NCBI GenBank assembly: GCA_029237695.1 | Contig: CM055265.1 | Coordinates: 113,496,067 to 113,560,066 of the forward strand | Direction: 5' to 3' | DNA length: 64,000 nt | Origin: Conchocele bisecta | Lineage: Eukaryota > Mollusca > Bivalvia > Lucinida > Thyasiridae | Shown here: in pieces, positions 1-10,859 of the stretch | How the letters are laid out: each line of letters opens with the position of its first letter | Numbering within the stretch: position 1 is the first letter of the stretch | Made by a program: the position numbers and the translations under genes | The notes under the pieces: generated by a model | What the model was told of the DNA's origin: nothing | What the model saw: only the letters and a program-made list of their open reading frames with translations | Database searches by the model: none

Positions 1-105
1 GACGAGACCCGATAAATTTCAGTTTACGATTTTAACATTGATAAACTGCGCACACCGTATAAAGTTTAACATAAAATATATGTTAAGTTGCTATAACATG
101 CATTG

Positions 106-341
106 TGTTATAGGTTAAATATGGTATTCTAACATGGTATATACGGTAACAGGGAAATGTCACGGGATCATTCCAGCATACGATGCAATGTGGTGTGTGA
201 GAGAAAGAGAGTTACTATAATGGGTTAGAGCGAGTCAGGTCGTTGAGAATATATGACAATAAAGAATTAAAGATTACAAGTGTTGATTATTATAACAAGA
301 ACCAACAATGTAACGTATGGACAGATATACACTATGTAACA
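106..341 (+). mobile_element. 5' LTR of a Ty3/Gypsy-like retrotransposon
   Basis: This 236-bp stretch starts TGTTA and ends TAACA, the inverted ends expected of an LTR. Positions 106-332 recur at 12141-12371 with about three substitutions and one 4-bp indel. An AATAAA polyadenylation-type signal lies inside, near 260. TTGGTGGAGAATC follows directly, where a primer binding site belongs. The near identity of the two LTRs suggests a fairly recent insertion. The left end could be a few bases off, because positions 1-105 have no counterpart next to the other copy. Confidence 0.8.
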
Positions 342-342
342 T

Positions 343-356
343 TGGTGGAGAATCAT
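343..356 (+). other. Putative primer binding site
   Basis: TGGTGGAGAATC begins one base after the TAACA end of the 5' LTR. Primer binding sites pair with the CCA-3' end of a tRNA and so begin TGG. The tRNA species was not identified. Confidence 0.5.
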
Positions 357-415
357 TAAGATTCGGTCCTTCACAATGGAAGAAAATTTAAACAGATTAA
401 CTTTTGTGGAGAGTA

Positions 416-1126
416 ATGGAGAAAAAGGAATCGAAATACTATACGGAACCAGTTAAGCTTACAGATGGAGGAACTGTGTTTAAGTTGGAAATTCAAAGAC
501 AGTTTGAAGAACAAAATAAACTAAATGTCAATGTAAAGGGCGAGTTAGCGGCTGTAAGAGACATTGTGACATTAGCTCAAAACGAAATTGTACAAGGAAT
601 TAATGTATTTAACAAAATGGAATCAATGTCGTCTGTTGAACAATTTAGACCAGGAATACATGCACCAGTGTTATTCTGGGACAGGATTCTGCTGTATGCG
701 GGATATAAAGAATGGAATAACGACAAAACATTGCAGATGTTTCCGTTCTTTATAAACGATGCGGAGTTTCAATGGTTTAGACATCTAGCGGGTGGAGAAA
801 AAGATACATTAGCACATTTAAAGGCTTCATTTCTGAAAATGTTTTCGGATAAGGAGGAAAACCAATGAATTGTCTTCAAGAGGTTGGCGGAGAGGATTCA
901 AAAGCCGGGGGAAAAAGTGAAAGACTATATGGAGGATGTGAGGTACCTTTGTAGACAGGTGGGAGAAGGGGACGACCACCAGCAACGGAAAGTCATGGCT
1001 GGACTTCTTCCAGAGATTAAAAAGTTTGTAGTGGGACAAAGGCCAACAACATTGGACGAGATAGAGAGATACGCCAAGATTACAGAAGGTCTGGCAGGAG
1101 GTTTCATCAACAATCCCCTGGTTTGA
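416..1126 (+). pseudogene. Ty3/Gypsy-type Gag (capsid region), broken by one in-frame stop
   Basis: Capsid protein of the LTR retrotransposon. Translation from the ATG at 416 gives a charged N-terminus, then a retrotransposon-gag capsid pattern (FWDRILLYAGYKEW, FFINDAEFQWFRHL, and after the break RIQKPGEKVKDYMEDV and LLPEIKKFVVG). A TGA at 866-868 interrupts it; the same frame then stays open to 1126 and continues the homologous helices, so this is a single nonsense mutation, not a frameshift. The C-terminal zinc knuckle usual in Gag is absent. No protease, reverse transcriptase or integrase follows. Another ATG at 376 opens a different frame and stops soon after, so the exact start is uncertain. 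Confidence 0.8.
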
Positions 1127-1368
1127 CATTTAACATACATATTAAAAACGCAAATTCACATCGAAGGCAAGTGCATATGCATGTTGGAACTTTCCATACT
1201 TTACTTGTTGTGGGAAAATGGTGTTCATAAGTAAATAAGGGGAGGTAATGTTTAAGGTTAGTCATGTCAAATTACATATGTGTCAATATAACAGTATGTT
1301 ACTGTCAAGTGCACTTGAGAAAATGAAAGATAATTAGCAATGTTTTGGGAGTGTGACATTTTTATGTA
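1127..1368. other. Junction where pol is missing
   Basis: Between Gag and the env-position ORF there are only about 240 non-coding bases where a complete element would carry several kilobases of pol. I see no reverse transcriptase or integrase motif in any frame. This implies an internal deletion or a naturally pol-less, non-autonomous derivative. Confidence 0.6.
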
Positions 1369-1881
1369 TTGATGATAGCAGCGATTGTCATGACACTAAT
1401 ATGTAGCGGTTTCACATATTTATGTATTAAGGTAAAACGTTTAACAGCTATGATTGCTTTAATACATACGACCAACAGTGCTAATGCGGAATCAATATTG
1501 AATTATACAATGTTTGTACATGAGAAAGGACAGCCACAATTGTCTCCTAATTCAGATACTTCAGATTATATAATTGCCATCAGTGTAGACACATTGATAA
1601 TTGTGATATCAATCATAATTCTTATGCTTGCCGCATACGCAATTAAACGACGAAGATATATAATACAATATGTACAAACATTGTGCTATAAACGAAATGT
1701 TTGCACGGGGATAGTTTTAGAAATAAGAAATAATCATTTGATGTTTGCAATGAAACTCACTCATTGTGAACTTTCTCCACGCGACATAGAACTGAGAATC
1801 GCAAATGATGCCCTCATAAGTCTGTTAATTGACTCACTGAGGCTGCATAAGTCACTTTTAAATGAGTGTTACATATTCTAA
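1369..1881 (+). pseudogene. Env-position membrane ORF of the LTR element, 5' part
   Basis: This 170-aa ORF downstream of Gag shows two hydrophobic segments: near residues 2-22, and near 66-92 (IIVISIIILMLAAYAIKRRR), each followed by basic residues. A conserved-looking soluble tail follows (residues about 105-165). Its place in the element and its two-TM layout fit an envelope-position third ORF, but I see no match to a named envelope family. The ORF stops exactly where the 21-bp repeat array begins, so it is probably truncated by that insertion, with its continuation at 7712-7951. Function unknown. Confidence 0.5.
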
Positions 1882-1985
1882 GTATCGAGAATCGAGTTGG
1901 AATTATCGAGAATCGAGTTAAAATTATCGAGAATCGAGTTGAAATTATCGAGAATCGAGTTGAAATTATCGAGAATCGAGTTGGA
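1881..1985 (+). repeat. 21-bp minisatellite (ATCGAGAATCGAGTT core), forward orientation
   Basis: About five units of 21 bp with the core ATCGAGAATCGAGTT. The same unit appears in reverse complement at 6285-6625 and 7258-7670, making the outer arms of a large inverted arrangement. The period is a multiple of three and stop-free, so it opens artificial ORFs. Confidence 0.9.
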
Positions 1986-2451
1986 AGAGCCTTTGTTCAC
2001 AGGTGGTCTTTACTCCCAGGGTCCAAATATTTGGTCACTCAACATGTTGAATCAAGTTTTCTTAATCACCCGAGGAGTACCCTTCTCCCACGCAATTCAG
2101 ACAAATGACAAATTGTGTTGTCTGCTGTTCATTTCTTCTGTTTAAATAATTCTTGAAAAAAAAAAAGAACATTTCACAGCACATGCGAATCGTCTCAAGT
2201 GGAGAAGATTTTACTTTGCTACCTAAACATGTTTTGAGGACCCCCACCCCCACCCCACCCTGCTCCTCAAAATCCCTACAACATGTTAAATTCCATGACC
2301 AATAATCCAGTCCAATAATCCAGTCCATGACTTACACAGTGCCTCTTATACGAGTGTCTTAAAATCGATAATACACAAGCATGCACGCTGCTGTCAGATT
2401 TGGGAAATATAACACCTGTTCCAGTGCTCCAGTTAAGGTCCGTACTTTTTA

Positions 2452-3520
2452 TTATCCCCTCGCGATAGCGAAAAGGGGATATAGCGGTGCTCCATGTGCG
2501 TGCGTCCGTGCGTCCGTGGGTGCGTCCGTAACACTTTCTGCGTTTAGCATTTGCGTTTAGCAAATATGTTTAAGTGATATATTTGGAACTACTGCATGGA
2601 TTTCAATAATATTTGGCTACAGTGTTACCTGAACATGATTGAGCGTCACACGTGTAACCGGGTTCATACGCCAAAGGTCAAGGTCACCAACTTGTACTTA
2701 GAATCTGCGTTTAGCATCTGCGTTTAGCAAATATGTTTAAGTCATATCTTTGGAACTAATGCATGGATTTCAATAATATTTGGCTACAGTGTTTACCTGA
2801 ACATGATTGAGCGTCACACATGTACCCGGGTTCATACGCCGAAGGTCAAGGTCACCAAATTGTACTTAGAATGTGCGTTTAGCATCTGCGTTTAGCAAAT
2901 GTGTTTAAGTCATATATTTGGAACTACTGCATGGATTTCAATAATATTTGGCTACAGTGTTTACCTGAACATGATTGAGCGTCACACATGTACCCGGGTT
3001 CTTGTGCCCAAGGTCAAGGTCACCAAATTGTACTTACAATCTGCGTTTAGCAAATACAAATGTATGTTTAAGTCATATCTTTGGAACTACTGCATGGATT
3101 TCAATAATATTTGGCTACAGTGTTTACCTGAACATGATTGAGCGTCACACATGTACCCGGGTTCTTGCGCCCAAGGTCAAGGTCACCAAATTGTACTTAG
3201 AATCTGCGTTTAGCATCTGCGTTTAGAAAATGTGTTTAGTCATATCTTTGGAAACTTACTGCATGGATTTCAATAATAATTGGCTACAGTGTTTACCTGA
3301 ACATGATTGAGCGTCACACATGGCTTCTTGCGCCCAAGGTCAAGGTCACCAAATTGTACTTAGAATCTGCGTTTAGCATCTGCGTTTAGCAAATGTGTTT
3401 AAGTCATATCTTTGGAACTATTGCATGGATTTCAATAATATTTGGCTACAGTGTTTACCTGAACATGATTGAGCGTCACACATGTACCCGGGTTCTTGCG
3501 CCCAAGGTCAAGGTCACGAC
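2452..3520 (+). mobile_element. Tandem-repeat (Helentron-like) element with about six 165-180 bp monomers
   Basis: The head at about 2452-2500 forms a hairpin (TATCCCCTCGC ... AGGGGATA) and is followed by a GTCCGTGCGTCC-type stretch. From 2530 a monomer of about 165-180 bp repeats six times. Each has a GCGTTTAGCA segment, a TGGAACTACTGCATGG segment, and ends with CCAAGGTCAAGGTCACC. Related heads occur at 23360 and 26437. The right terminus is not recognisable after 3520. It lies inside the LTR retrotransposon, so it is a later insertion. Confidence 0.65.
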
Positions 3521-4147
3521 AAATGCGTTCAAGTTTTTAATGTTAAAAAAACACCAACAAAATAATTGACTACAAAAAAATATATAATTTTTTTTTTTTT
3601 TTTTCTTTCAAAATATTTATTGTTTTTAGCTTGTTTGTTACATGTACATATATATGATCTATTTGTATATTTAGCTCGGCTTTTGCTTTTAGTCCATTAA
3701 AATGTTCAAACATCCTCTCGTCTGCAACCACTCGACCTATGGTGACCAAACTTCACAGGTATGGTACATAGGTCGGTGAAAACAAAGGTGTTAAGATGAT
3801 GTCGATCGTAAATCCAAGATGGCCGCTGTCTAAAAATAGTGGAAAAAAAATTACTGGTTTAATAGCACAGTGTAGATCCTGATCAGACTGCGAGCATGTG
3901 CATGCTAGTCAAATGCCATAGCACGGCTGCAATCGACATAGTGTTGTATTTGTGTATGATTTAGCACCTGAAATTTGACCCATCAGTACCACCAAAAGGT
4001 GATAGATTGTTTGGGTACATACAGTATTGTGGAAGGAATTTTAGACTTGCAAATACCGCAAACGTCGGCCATATAATACATGACACACAGCTGGATATTT
4101 ATCCATCAATTTGACGCCGAAATCCAATATGGCCGCCATTTTAGGCA
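3521..4147. other. Non-coding stretch, no recognised gene
   Basis: AT-rich sequence with a poly-T run near 3588-3604 and two ATGGCCGC-containing phrases (about 3820 and 4128). I see no coding potential or clear element boundary. Confidence 0.5.
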
Positions 4148-4900
4148 TTTTTATACCCCCCATACCAAATGGTACTGGGGCATATAGCATTAGTCATGTC
4201 CGTACGTACGATATTAAGTAAATATGACCATGTTTCTCTGTAACCTCTGTTTGTCCTCATGGAATCTGTTCATATTTGGCTGATGTGTTTTTATCATCAT
4301 GATGATAAGTCCTGTATGAGATGCTTCACCCGCGCCCTTCCCCAAGGTCAAGGTCATTAACTTATAGATATTCAGTAAATATGACCAAGTTTTTCCTGGC
4401 TGCTATAATTATACCCACACAAACAAAGTTTGAGGGGGTATATAGGAGTCAGCTTGTCGGTCGTTCGGTCGGTCTGTTGGAAATTCCCTTCCGCTTTATA
4501 TCTTCTGAACCGATGCATGGATTATCAAATGGCTTGGCATAGATGTTTATCATGATGAGAAGGTGTGTCGCGATCAATAACTACGGTCCAAGGTCAAGGT
4601 CACAGTTGAAGGTCAAAGGTCAAACCTATTGAAATTCCCTTCCGCTCTATATCTTCTGAACCGATGTATGGATTATCAAATGGCTTGGCATAAATGTTTA
4701 TCATGATGAGAATGTGTGTCGCGATACATAACCACGGCCCTACGCCCAAGGTCAAGGTCACAGTTGAAGGTCAAGGGTCAAACCAATTGAAAATCCCTTC
4801 CGCTCTATATCTTCAAAACCGATGCATGGATTACCAAATGGCTTGGCACAAATGTTTGTCATAATGAGAAGGTGTGTACACGGTACACGAGGTCGGCATT
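4148..4900 (+). mobile_element. Two truncated tandem-repeat elements with ATACCCCC-type heads
   Basis: The first head (about 4150-4190) pairs ATACCCCCCATACC with a later TGGGGCATAT. The second (about 4408-4450) pairs TATACCCACACAAAC with TTTGAGGGGGTATA, followed by GTCGGTCGTTCGGTC. About three monomers of 160 bp follow, each with CCCTTCCGCT, CCGATGCATGGATTA and CAAGGTCAAGGTCACAG. No 3' terminus is visible. Confidence 0.55.
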
Positions 4901-5029
4901 CCGGTAAGGATGAACGCTGATTGTTGATTTACTCTTCGCGTACTCCCAACCACCACTCAAGAGGGGGCCTATAAGTGTGGCACGCCATTTTACTATTATC
5001 TGTTTGAATGAATAAGAATATATCTAGAA

Positions 5030-6065
5030 TTATGAAACAGATATCTTATTGAACCAATTCCAAAGAGATATCTTATTGAACCAAATGGATATCTTATTGA
5101 CTCAAAGAGATATATTATTGACTCAACTAGATAGCTTATTGACTCAAACAGATATCTTATTCACGGTAGAAGATATATTATTGAACCAAAGAGATATCTT
5201 ATTGAACCAAAGAGATATCTTATTGAACCTTAGAGATATCTTATTGAACAAAATAGATATCTTATTGATTGATTATTCTTGATTATTGGTGTTTAATGGC
5301 CTATCAACAGCCAGTGTCATGTAAGGCCGGGCCAACATGATGGACTATCCCATATTCAATCTGTAAAAAATGAGGGAAATTCCCAAAATTAGAGCTCAAT
5401 ATTTGCATAAACTAGATTGACGGAAGAAGATATCTTACTGAGCCAAAGAGATATCTCTTTAACAATACAAGATATCTGTTTCATTGAACAACATATCTAT
5501 TTGGTTCGATAAGATATCTTATTCACACAAACAGATATCTGTTTGATTTTCTATCATACTTGTGAAAGAGTATTGAACCAAAGAGATATCTTGAAGTGTC
5601 AAATAGATATCTTGTTGAGTCAAAGTGATATCCTTATTAAATTCTTAGATGGATATCTCTTTTGAAATACTAGATATCTACTTGACAATGAAAGATATCC
5701 CTTTCCTTCAGTGAGATATCTTAATAAGCCAAATAGATATCTCTTCTAGTATTGTCAAACAGATATCTCTTTCAGAGAAGTAGATACAAATGTATATAAT
5801 ATAATGTAAGATATCTTCTTCCGTCAATAATATATCTTAACCGTCAATAAGATATATTTTGGTTCAATAAGATATATATTTAGTTCAATAAGATATCTTC
5901 TTCCGTCAATAAGATATCTATTTGGTTCAATACGATATATCTGTTACTTAGAGATATATTTTCATGCACTATATACCTTATTGACTGAAACAGATATCTG
6001 TTTGTCAGAAAGAGATATCTTGTTGATTGAAAGAGATATCTTATTGACTCAAAGAGATATCTTGT
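5030..6065. repeat. 21-bp GATATC minisatellite array with an internal orientation switch
   Basis: Degenerate units of about 18-21 bp built on AGATATCTTATTGAACCAAA. They run in that orientation from about 5045 to 5640, become irregular, then appear as the complement (TTGGTTCAATAAGATATC) from about 5805 to 5950. The region is rich in the palindrome GATATC. The 77-aa frame at 5049-5282 is a by-product of the stop-free 21-bp period. Confidence 0.85.
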
Positions 6066-6284
6066 ACTCAGAATAAATAATAAAACGGCGTGCTATATAG
6101 AAGTGAACCGTGAGGAAAGCCGATAGTAATCTCCGACTACAAGCTTCACCGTCAATTATTCCGAGTTGCATATATTTAACTAGAACGACAGTCGTCCACG
6201 ACCGCATTGTATGCACATATAAGCAGCATGTTGAAGGCGCTTCGGGTAAGAATTTTCCCATACACCACATGTTAATTTGAAAAT
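6066..6284. other. Unique spacer between repeat arrays
   Basis: About 220 bases without repeat units or a convincing coding region. It may be remnant retrotransposon interior, but nothing shows that directly. Confidence 0.4.
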
Positions 6285-6625
6285 TCCATATCGAATCTCG
6301 AAGATTCCAATTCGAGTCTCGATAATTCTAACTCGATTCTCGATAATTCCAACTCGAGTCTCGATAATGTTAACTCTAGTCTTGATAATTTCAACTCGAT
6401 TCTCGATAATTCCAACTCGATTCTCGATAATTTCAATCGATTCTCGATAATTCCAACTCGATTCTTGATAATTTCAACTTGATAATTTCAACTCGATTCT
6501 CAATAATTTCAACTCGATTCTCGAAAATGCCAACTCGATTCTCGATAATTCCAAATCGATTCTCGATAATTTCAACAACTCGATTCTCGATAATTTCAAC
6601 TCGATTCTCGATAATATAATTTTGT
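6285..6625 (-). repeat. 21-bp minisatellite (AACTCGATTCTCGATAATT), reverse orientation
   Basis: About 15 units complementary to the array at 1881-1985, with slightly variable spacing and several shortened units. Confidence 0.9.
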
Positions 6626-6629
6626 AATC

Positions 6630-7025
6630 ATTCCACACGTTTCCAACATCAAAAGCGACCGTATTTACAAAATATCAACTAGTTTCTCACTACTGTGCAC
6701 GGAGTCACGCGCGTCACTGTAAGTACAGTGAAGAAATGGTGACTACTTTTAAATATTTGAATTATTCAAATAAATTACGGATAAGAAAATAATTATGACT
6801 TATGTCGATATCTTATGAAGTATCATTATTGCAAACCAGAAAAAGCATTGTACGAATGAATATTGAATTCATTTGAATAAATATCGATTTTTGTTAATAT
6901 TTTGAGACAACGTGCTTACTTCCCCTGTCCGCGTCACTCAATGCACAGCAGTGAGAAATTAGTTAGTATTATTTAAAAAACGGACGCTTTTGATGTTTGG
7001 AAACGTGTTGAATGATTACAAAATG
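6630..7025. mobile_element. Foldback (MITE-like) element between two minisatellite blocks
   Basis: Left arm 6630-6720 and right arm about 6930-7023 are imperfect inverted copies of each other (TTTGTAATCATTCCACACG against CGTGTTGAATGATTACAAA, and CTCACTACTGTGCAC against its complement). The AT-rich centre carries no ORF. It sits between the 6.3 kb and 7.3 kb blocks of the same minisatellite and so probably inserted into one original array. Confidence 0.7.
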
Positions 7026-7257
7026 ACGTATCCGTTTGATTTCCGTAAATCTATTTGTTCACGTAATGTGTGGTTATGCATCTTTAAGAGGAATTGGACT
7101 TAAATTACTCCCTGAAAATGCTGAAAATGAACAAAATTAATAATTTCCTGAAATTGGTACATTTCCTTCTTTGTCTATATAAAAAAAAATCCTGAAACTT
7201 TCAAAATAATAAAAAAAAATCCTGAAAATCAGTCTTAATGAAATCATCACTGCCTCC

Positions 7258-7670
7258 GACCCGATAATTCGAACTGGAGTCTCGATAATTCCAGTGTCGA
7301 TAATTCCAACTCGATTCTCGATAATCTCGACTCGATTCTCGATAATTCCAACTCGATTCTCGATAATTCGAACTCGATTCTCGATAATCTCAACTCGATT
7401 ATCGATAATTCCAACTCGATTCTCGATAATTCCAACTCGATTCTCGATAATCTCAACTCGATTCTCGATAATCTCAACTCGATTCTCGATAATTCCAACT
7501 CGATTCTCGATAATTTCAACTCGATTCTCGGTAATTCCAACTCGATTCTCGATAATTTCAACTCGATTCTCAACTCGATTCTCGATAATTTCAACTCGAT
7601 TCTCGATAATTCCAACTCAATTCTCGATAATTACACTCGATTCTCAAAGATTCTAACTCGAAACTCGAAG
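7258..7670 (-). repeat. 21-bp minisatellite (AACTCGATTCTCGATAATT), reverse orientation, longest block
   Basis: About 18 units of the minisatellite in reverse orientation. The units are regular, and both strands stay open for about 120 codons because the period is 21. Confidence 0.9.
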
Positions 7671-7711
7671 CTCGAAGATTAGAAATCCTCCTTTTAAATA
7701 GTGTTGTTACC

Positions 7712-7951
7712 ATGAGATGGAATCCAAACATTACACTATGTGACCGATTGAATGACAAGCAAATAGAGTTACCGGAGAAAATAAAACTAGGGTTTATTCA
7801 AGCACGCTTTCTAGGATTTGTTTTGCAAATACCGTTTGAAGTAGATCTGTATACAAAACAAATGCAGGTTTGTGTGTATTTAACGCATGCAAATATGTCA
7901 CAAACGTGCAGTAAGGTAAATGAGAGAGTAAACACAGAATCTGAGTTCTAA
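7712..7951 (+). pseudogene. Env-position ORF of the LTR element, 3' part
   Basis: A 79-aa ORF starting MRWNPNITLCDRLND, cysteine-containing and non-repetitive, directly after the minisatellite. Sequence just upstream (CTTTTAAATAGTGTTGTTACC) resembles the end of the 5' part at 1855-1875 (CTTTTAAATGAGTGTTACAT). The two ORFs are therefore probably one gene split by the insertion at 1881-7690. No named family recognised. Confidence 0.4.
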
Positions 7952-9252
7952 CGATTGGTTCCCGAACAAAAACATACACATTTCCGAATTAGACAGTGGT
8001 ATGTTTAAGCATTTGTACGAGTACCATAGGTAATACTATATTGCCCCGAAGACACATGCCGAGATGTGGACAAACTTGAGACATATGTATTGACATAGTA
8101 TCTGTATTATGTATGTACATGTATTTATGTATTTATGATTAATTGTATGTCAATAGTTGTGTATATTATATAATGATTGTGACCTTGATATATACATTAT
8201 AGCGGGGAAATTACTATAAACAGTGCCTCATGTGTATATACATGAGAAGCCATTTTTGTTTTTAAATTGAGTACAAGCGAATGTTGACAGAAATATAGTA
8301 TAAACTGAAAATTGGGTGAGGTAGGTTTGCTTTGATCCAAATTGTTTCTTGAAACATGTGGATTGTGACGTCAAATCCACAGGTTGCAATTTAAACCATT
8401 AACAGAGGACTGGCAGACTTAACATGACGTATGTATTTTAATATATATGTATTCATATATACATAAGCTGCAACATTCAACGTCATTATCAGGTTGTCGT
8501 ACAGATTTATGGTACCATTGATCCAGAACTACACTAAGTACTTCCAGCCTATGCCTGTGTTTCTCATGCGCAGGCAACATTAAAACATGCCGCACATTTC
8601 ATTTTGTTTAGTTTTTTTCCGCTGGGGAATCCAGTGAAATTAAAAGGTCACGAGGCTGCTTTTCATGGTGGCGGTTATAACAAATTTCACGCGGCCATGT
8701 AATTTGTATTGTACTAAAACTTACATGTTCACAAGTATTTTTGTAGATTTGAGTATGGTGATTGATATTTCTTATTGCACGGATGCGGCGAAATCCTTTG
8801 ATCTCCGCAGTGTGCTAACTGCCGGAGATCACTGTCTGTACCTGTCTGGCCCACTTCCCCCGTGTGTTAATTCACGGAGATACACTGTCTAGCGTGTGTT
8901 ATATGCTTGAGATTAACGCCTATTCTACATGTCAGAATAACCTGCGCATGCGCAAATATCAGCAATCAATTAAGTAGAGCAATATCGGTGCGTAACCTTT
9001 AACCAGTCATGCCCTGATAACATGGCCCATTCATGATTGACATGCTACAAGTAACTAGGCGACTTTCGGATCGATACCCCGAATATGAAGTTTCATGGCG
9101 CTGTGTTACGAAAATACAAAAATACTATTAATTAGTGCTATGAAAATGCCAATAACACTAACAGCTCGTGGAGTGATATAATTGTTATTGAACCACGAAC
9201 ACCGTAGTCACTGATCAAGCAGCGCATGTGTGCATGCTGTGTTGGTTATACA
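7952..9252. other. Non-coding remainder of the LTR element, left part
   Basis: AT-rich sequence with no coding region I can support. The 75-aa frame at 8665 shows no family features. Confidence 0.5.
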
Positions 9253-10421
9253 CACAGGTGGAAGACTCGGACCTATGACACCAAAAAAATGCCTATTAAA
9301 AAAAATCCCATTACCCCACCCACTTGGTCTCGTACAGTACATAACGTTAATTCAAGGTGAGCATAAATAGCGCTATTATAGAAAGAGCCCTCTTTTTTTT
9401 CCGGCTCGCACAAACACAATAAACATCGATTAAATGTATGAAATATGTCTCTGGCAATCGATAAAGGTATTAGGTGTGTGAATATACTCACTTCAAATCG
9501 CTGTTTCAAGTATTTATTGAGTTATTCGCGTTTTGATTACCCCATCCAAAGCGAAAGTTGCGTGTACGAAAGAATCTCACACAGAATCGGAGGCCGTCCG
9601 GCTGGATTATCGGTCATATTTGGCCGATAGCTGATCGCCAGCTCAAACTAAAGTCGTGCACCATGATCATATACATTAGAGACTCCAACCATACAAAGTT
9701 CGTCCAATTGTGATCGTTCGCCGATCTAAAAAACACTTTTTTCTAATTTTATTGACTTTCTTTCATAATTCGCGTACTATCAGATTATGTCTTCCGGAAA
9801 CCCTGAAAAGGGAAAGTCCTCGCGAATATTTTTAGGTTTAACCAATCAGAGATGTTCTTACATAGACGCTTCGGTGGTTGTATTATGGAAGATAGTGCAT
9901 TGACCCAGTTCCAGATAATGAACGAAATTATAGAAAAAAGTGTTTTTTAGATCGGCGAACGATCACAATTGGACGAACTTTGTATGGTTGGAGTCTCTAA
10001 TGTATATGATCATGGTGCACGACTTTAGTTTGAGCTGGCGATCAGCTATCGGCCAAATATGACCGATAATCCAGCCGGACGGCCTCCGATTCTGTGTGAG
10101 ATTCTTTCGTACACGCAACTTTCGCTTTGGATGGGGTAATCAAAACGCGAATAACTCAATAAATACTTGAAACAGCGATTTGAAGTGAGTATATTCACAC
10201 ACCTAATACCTTTATCGATTGCCAGAGACATATTTCATACATTTAATCGATGTTTATTGTGTTTGTGCGAGCCGGAAAAAAGAGGGCTCTTTCTATAATA
10301 GCGCTATTTATGCTCACCTTGAATTAACGTTATGTACTGTACGAGACCAAGTGGGTGGGGTAATGGGAATTTTTTTAATAGGCATTTTTTTGGTGTCATA
10401 GGTCCGAGTCTTCCACCTGTG
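9253..10421. mobile_element. 1.17-kb foldback DNA transposon with about 490-bp inverted repeats
   Basis: Arms 9253-9745 and 9931-10421 are almost perfect inverted repeats around a 185-bp loop. The ends read CACAGGTGGAAGACTCGG / CCGAGTCTTCCACCTGTG. The element is bracketed by an 8-bp direct repeat GTTATACA at 9245-9252 and 10422-10429, a good target site duplication. Mirror-image ORFs in both arms are by-products. There is no transposase. A terminal fragment of the same family lies at 28066-28146. An 8-bp duplication fits hAT or P-like superfamilies, but the superfamily is not settled. Confidence 0.9.
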
Positions 10422-10692
10422 GTTATACACTGATTGCATGCAAACGTAGTAATCCAGCTTCGGTAAGATTGTGAACCAGATAACAGACGCCTGTTATATT
10501 TTTGTCACTTTTAACTGGTCACGTGACCACAGCGTATTGAGGACATGTCTGCGGAAATGTAAATAAAAGTGGGGTACCCAAGAGGAATGGCTGGAATTAA
10601 ATTGTGTAATTATAGTATTTGTATTAAACTTACAGTTAATTTGACAAAATATATAATTTTATCTCAGGCTTTCGACGTATCCGTGCAATAAA

Positions 10693-10859
10693 TTAGTTAG
10701 ATAATGTCGTCTTGTTGAATATGGTTAGTTAACAGCGCGTGGGGGAATTTAAGGCGGCAGAAATACGTCTCGTCTAGCGGCTCGACGATTTCCGGCCCCC
10801 TAAATTTCCCCCATGCGCTGTTAACTAACCATATTCGACTCGAACACATTATCTAACTT
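10693..10859. mobile_element. Small foldback element
   Basis: Inverted arms of about 60 bp: AGTTAGATAATGTCG ... GGTTAGTTAACAGCGCGTGG against CCATGCGCTGTTAACTAACC ... CATTATCTAACT. The central loop is about 40 bp and GC-rich. No ORF. Confidence 0.8.

Noticed and set aside
3815..4145. YY1-like AAGATGGCCGC phrases as a promoter
   Set aside because: Only two short matches, no neighbouring gene, and inside an old insertion block.
5049..5282. 77-aa repetitive ORF (RDILLNQ repeats)
   Set aside because: Same cause: a stop-free 21-bp GATATC repeat.
7247..7656. ORFs of about 120 aa on both strands with heptad SRIELEL / STRFSII repeats
   Set aside because: The 21-bp satellite has a period divisible by three and lacks stops, so long frames arise on both strands; no unique coding sequence is attached.
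9273..10401. Mirror-image ORF pairs (78/60 and 61/61 aa)
   Set aside because: Identical because they lie in the two arms of the foldback element; no transposase motif.
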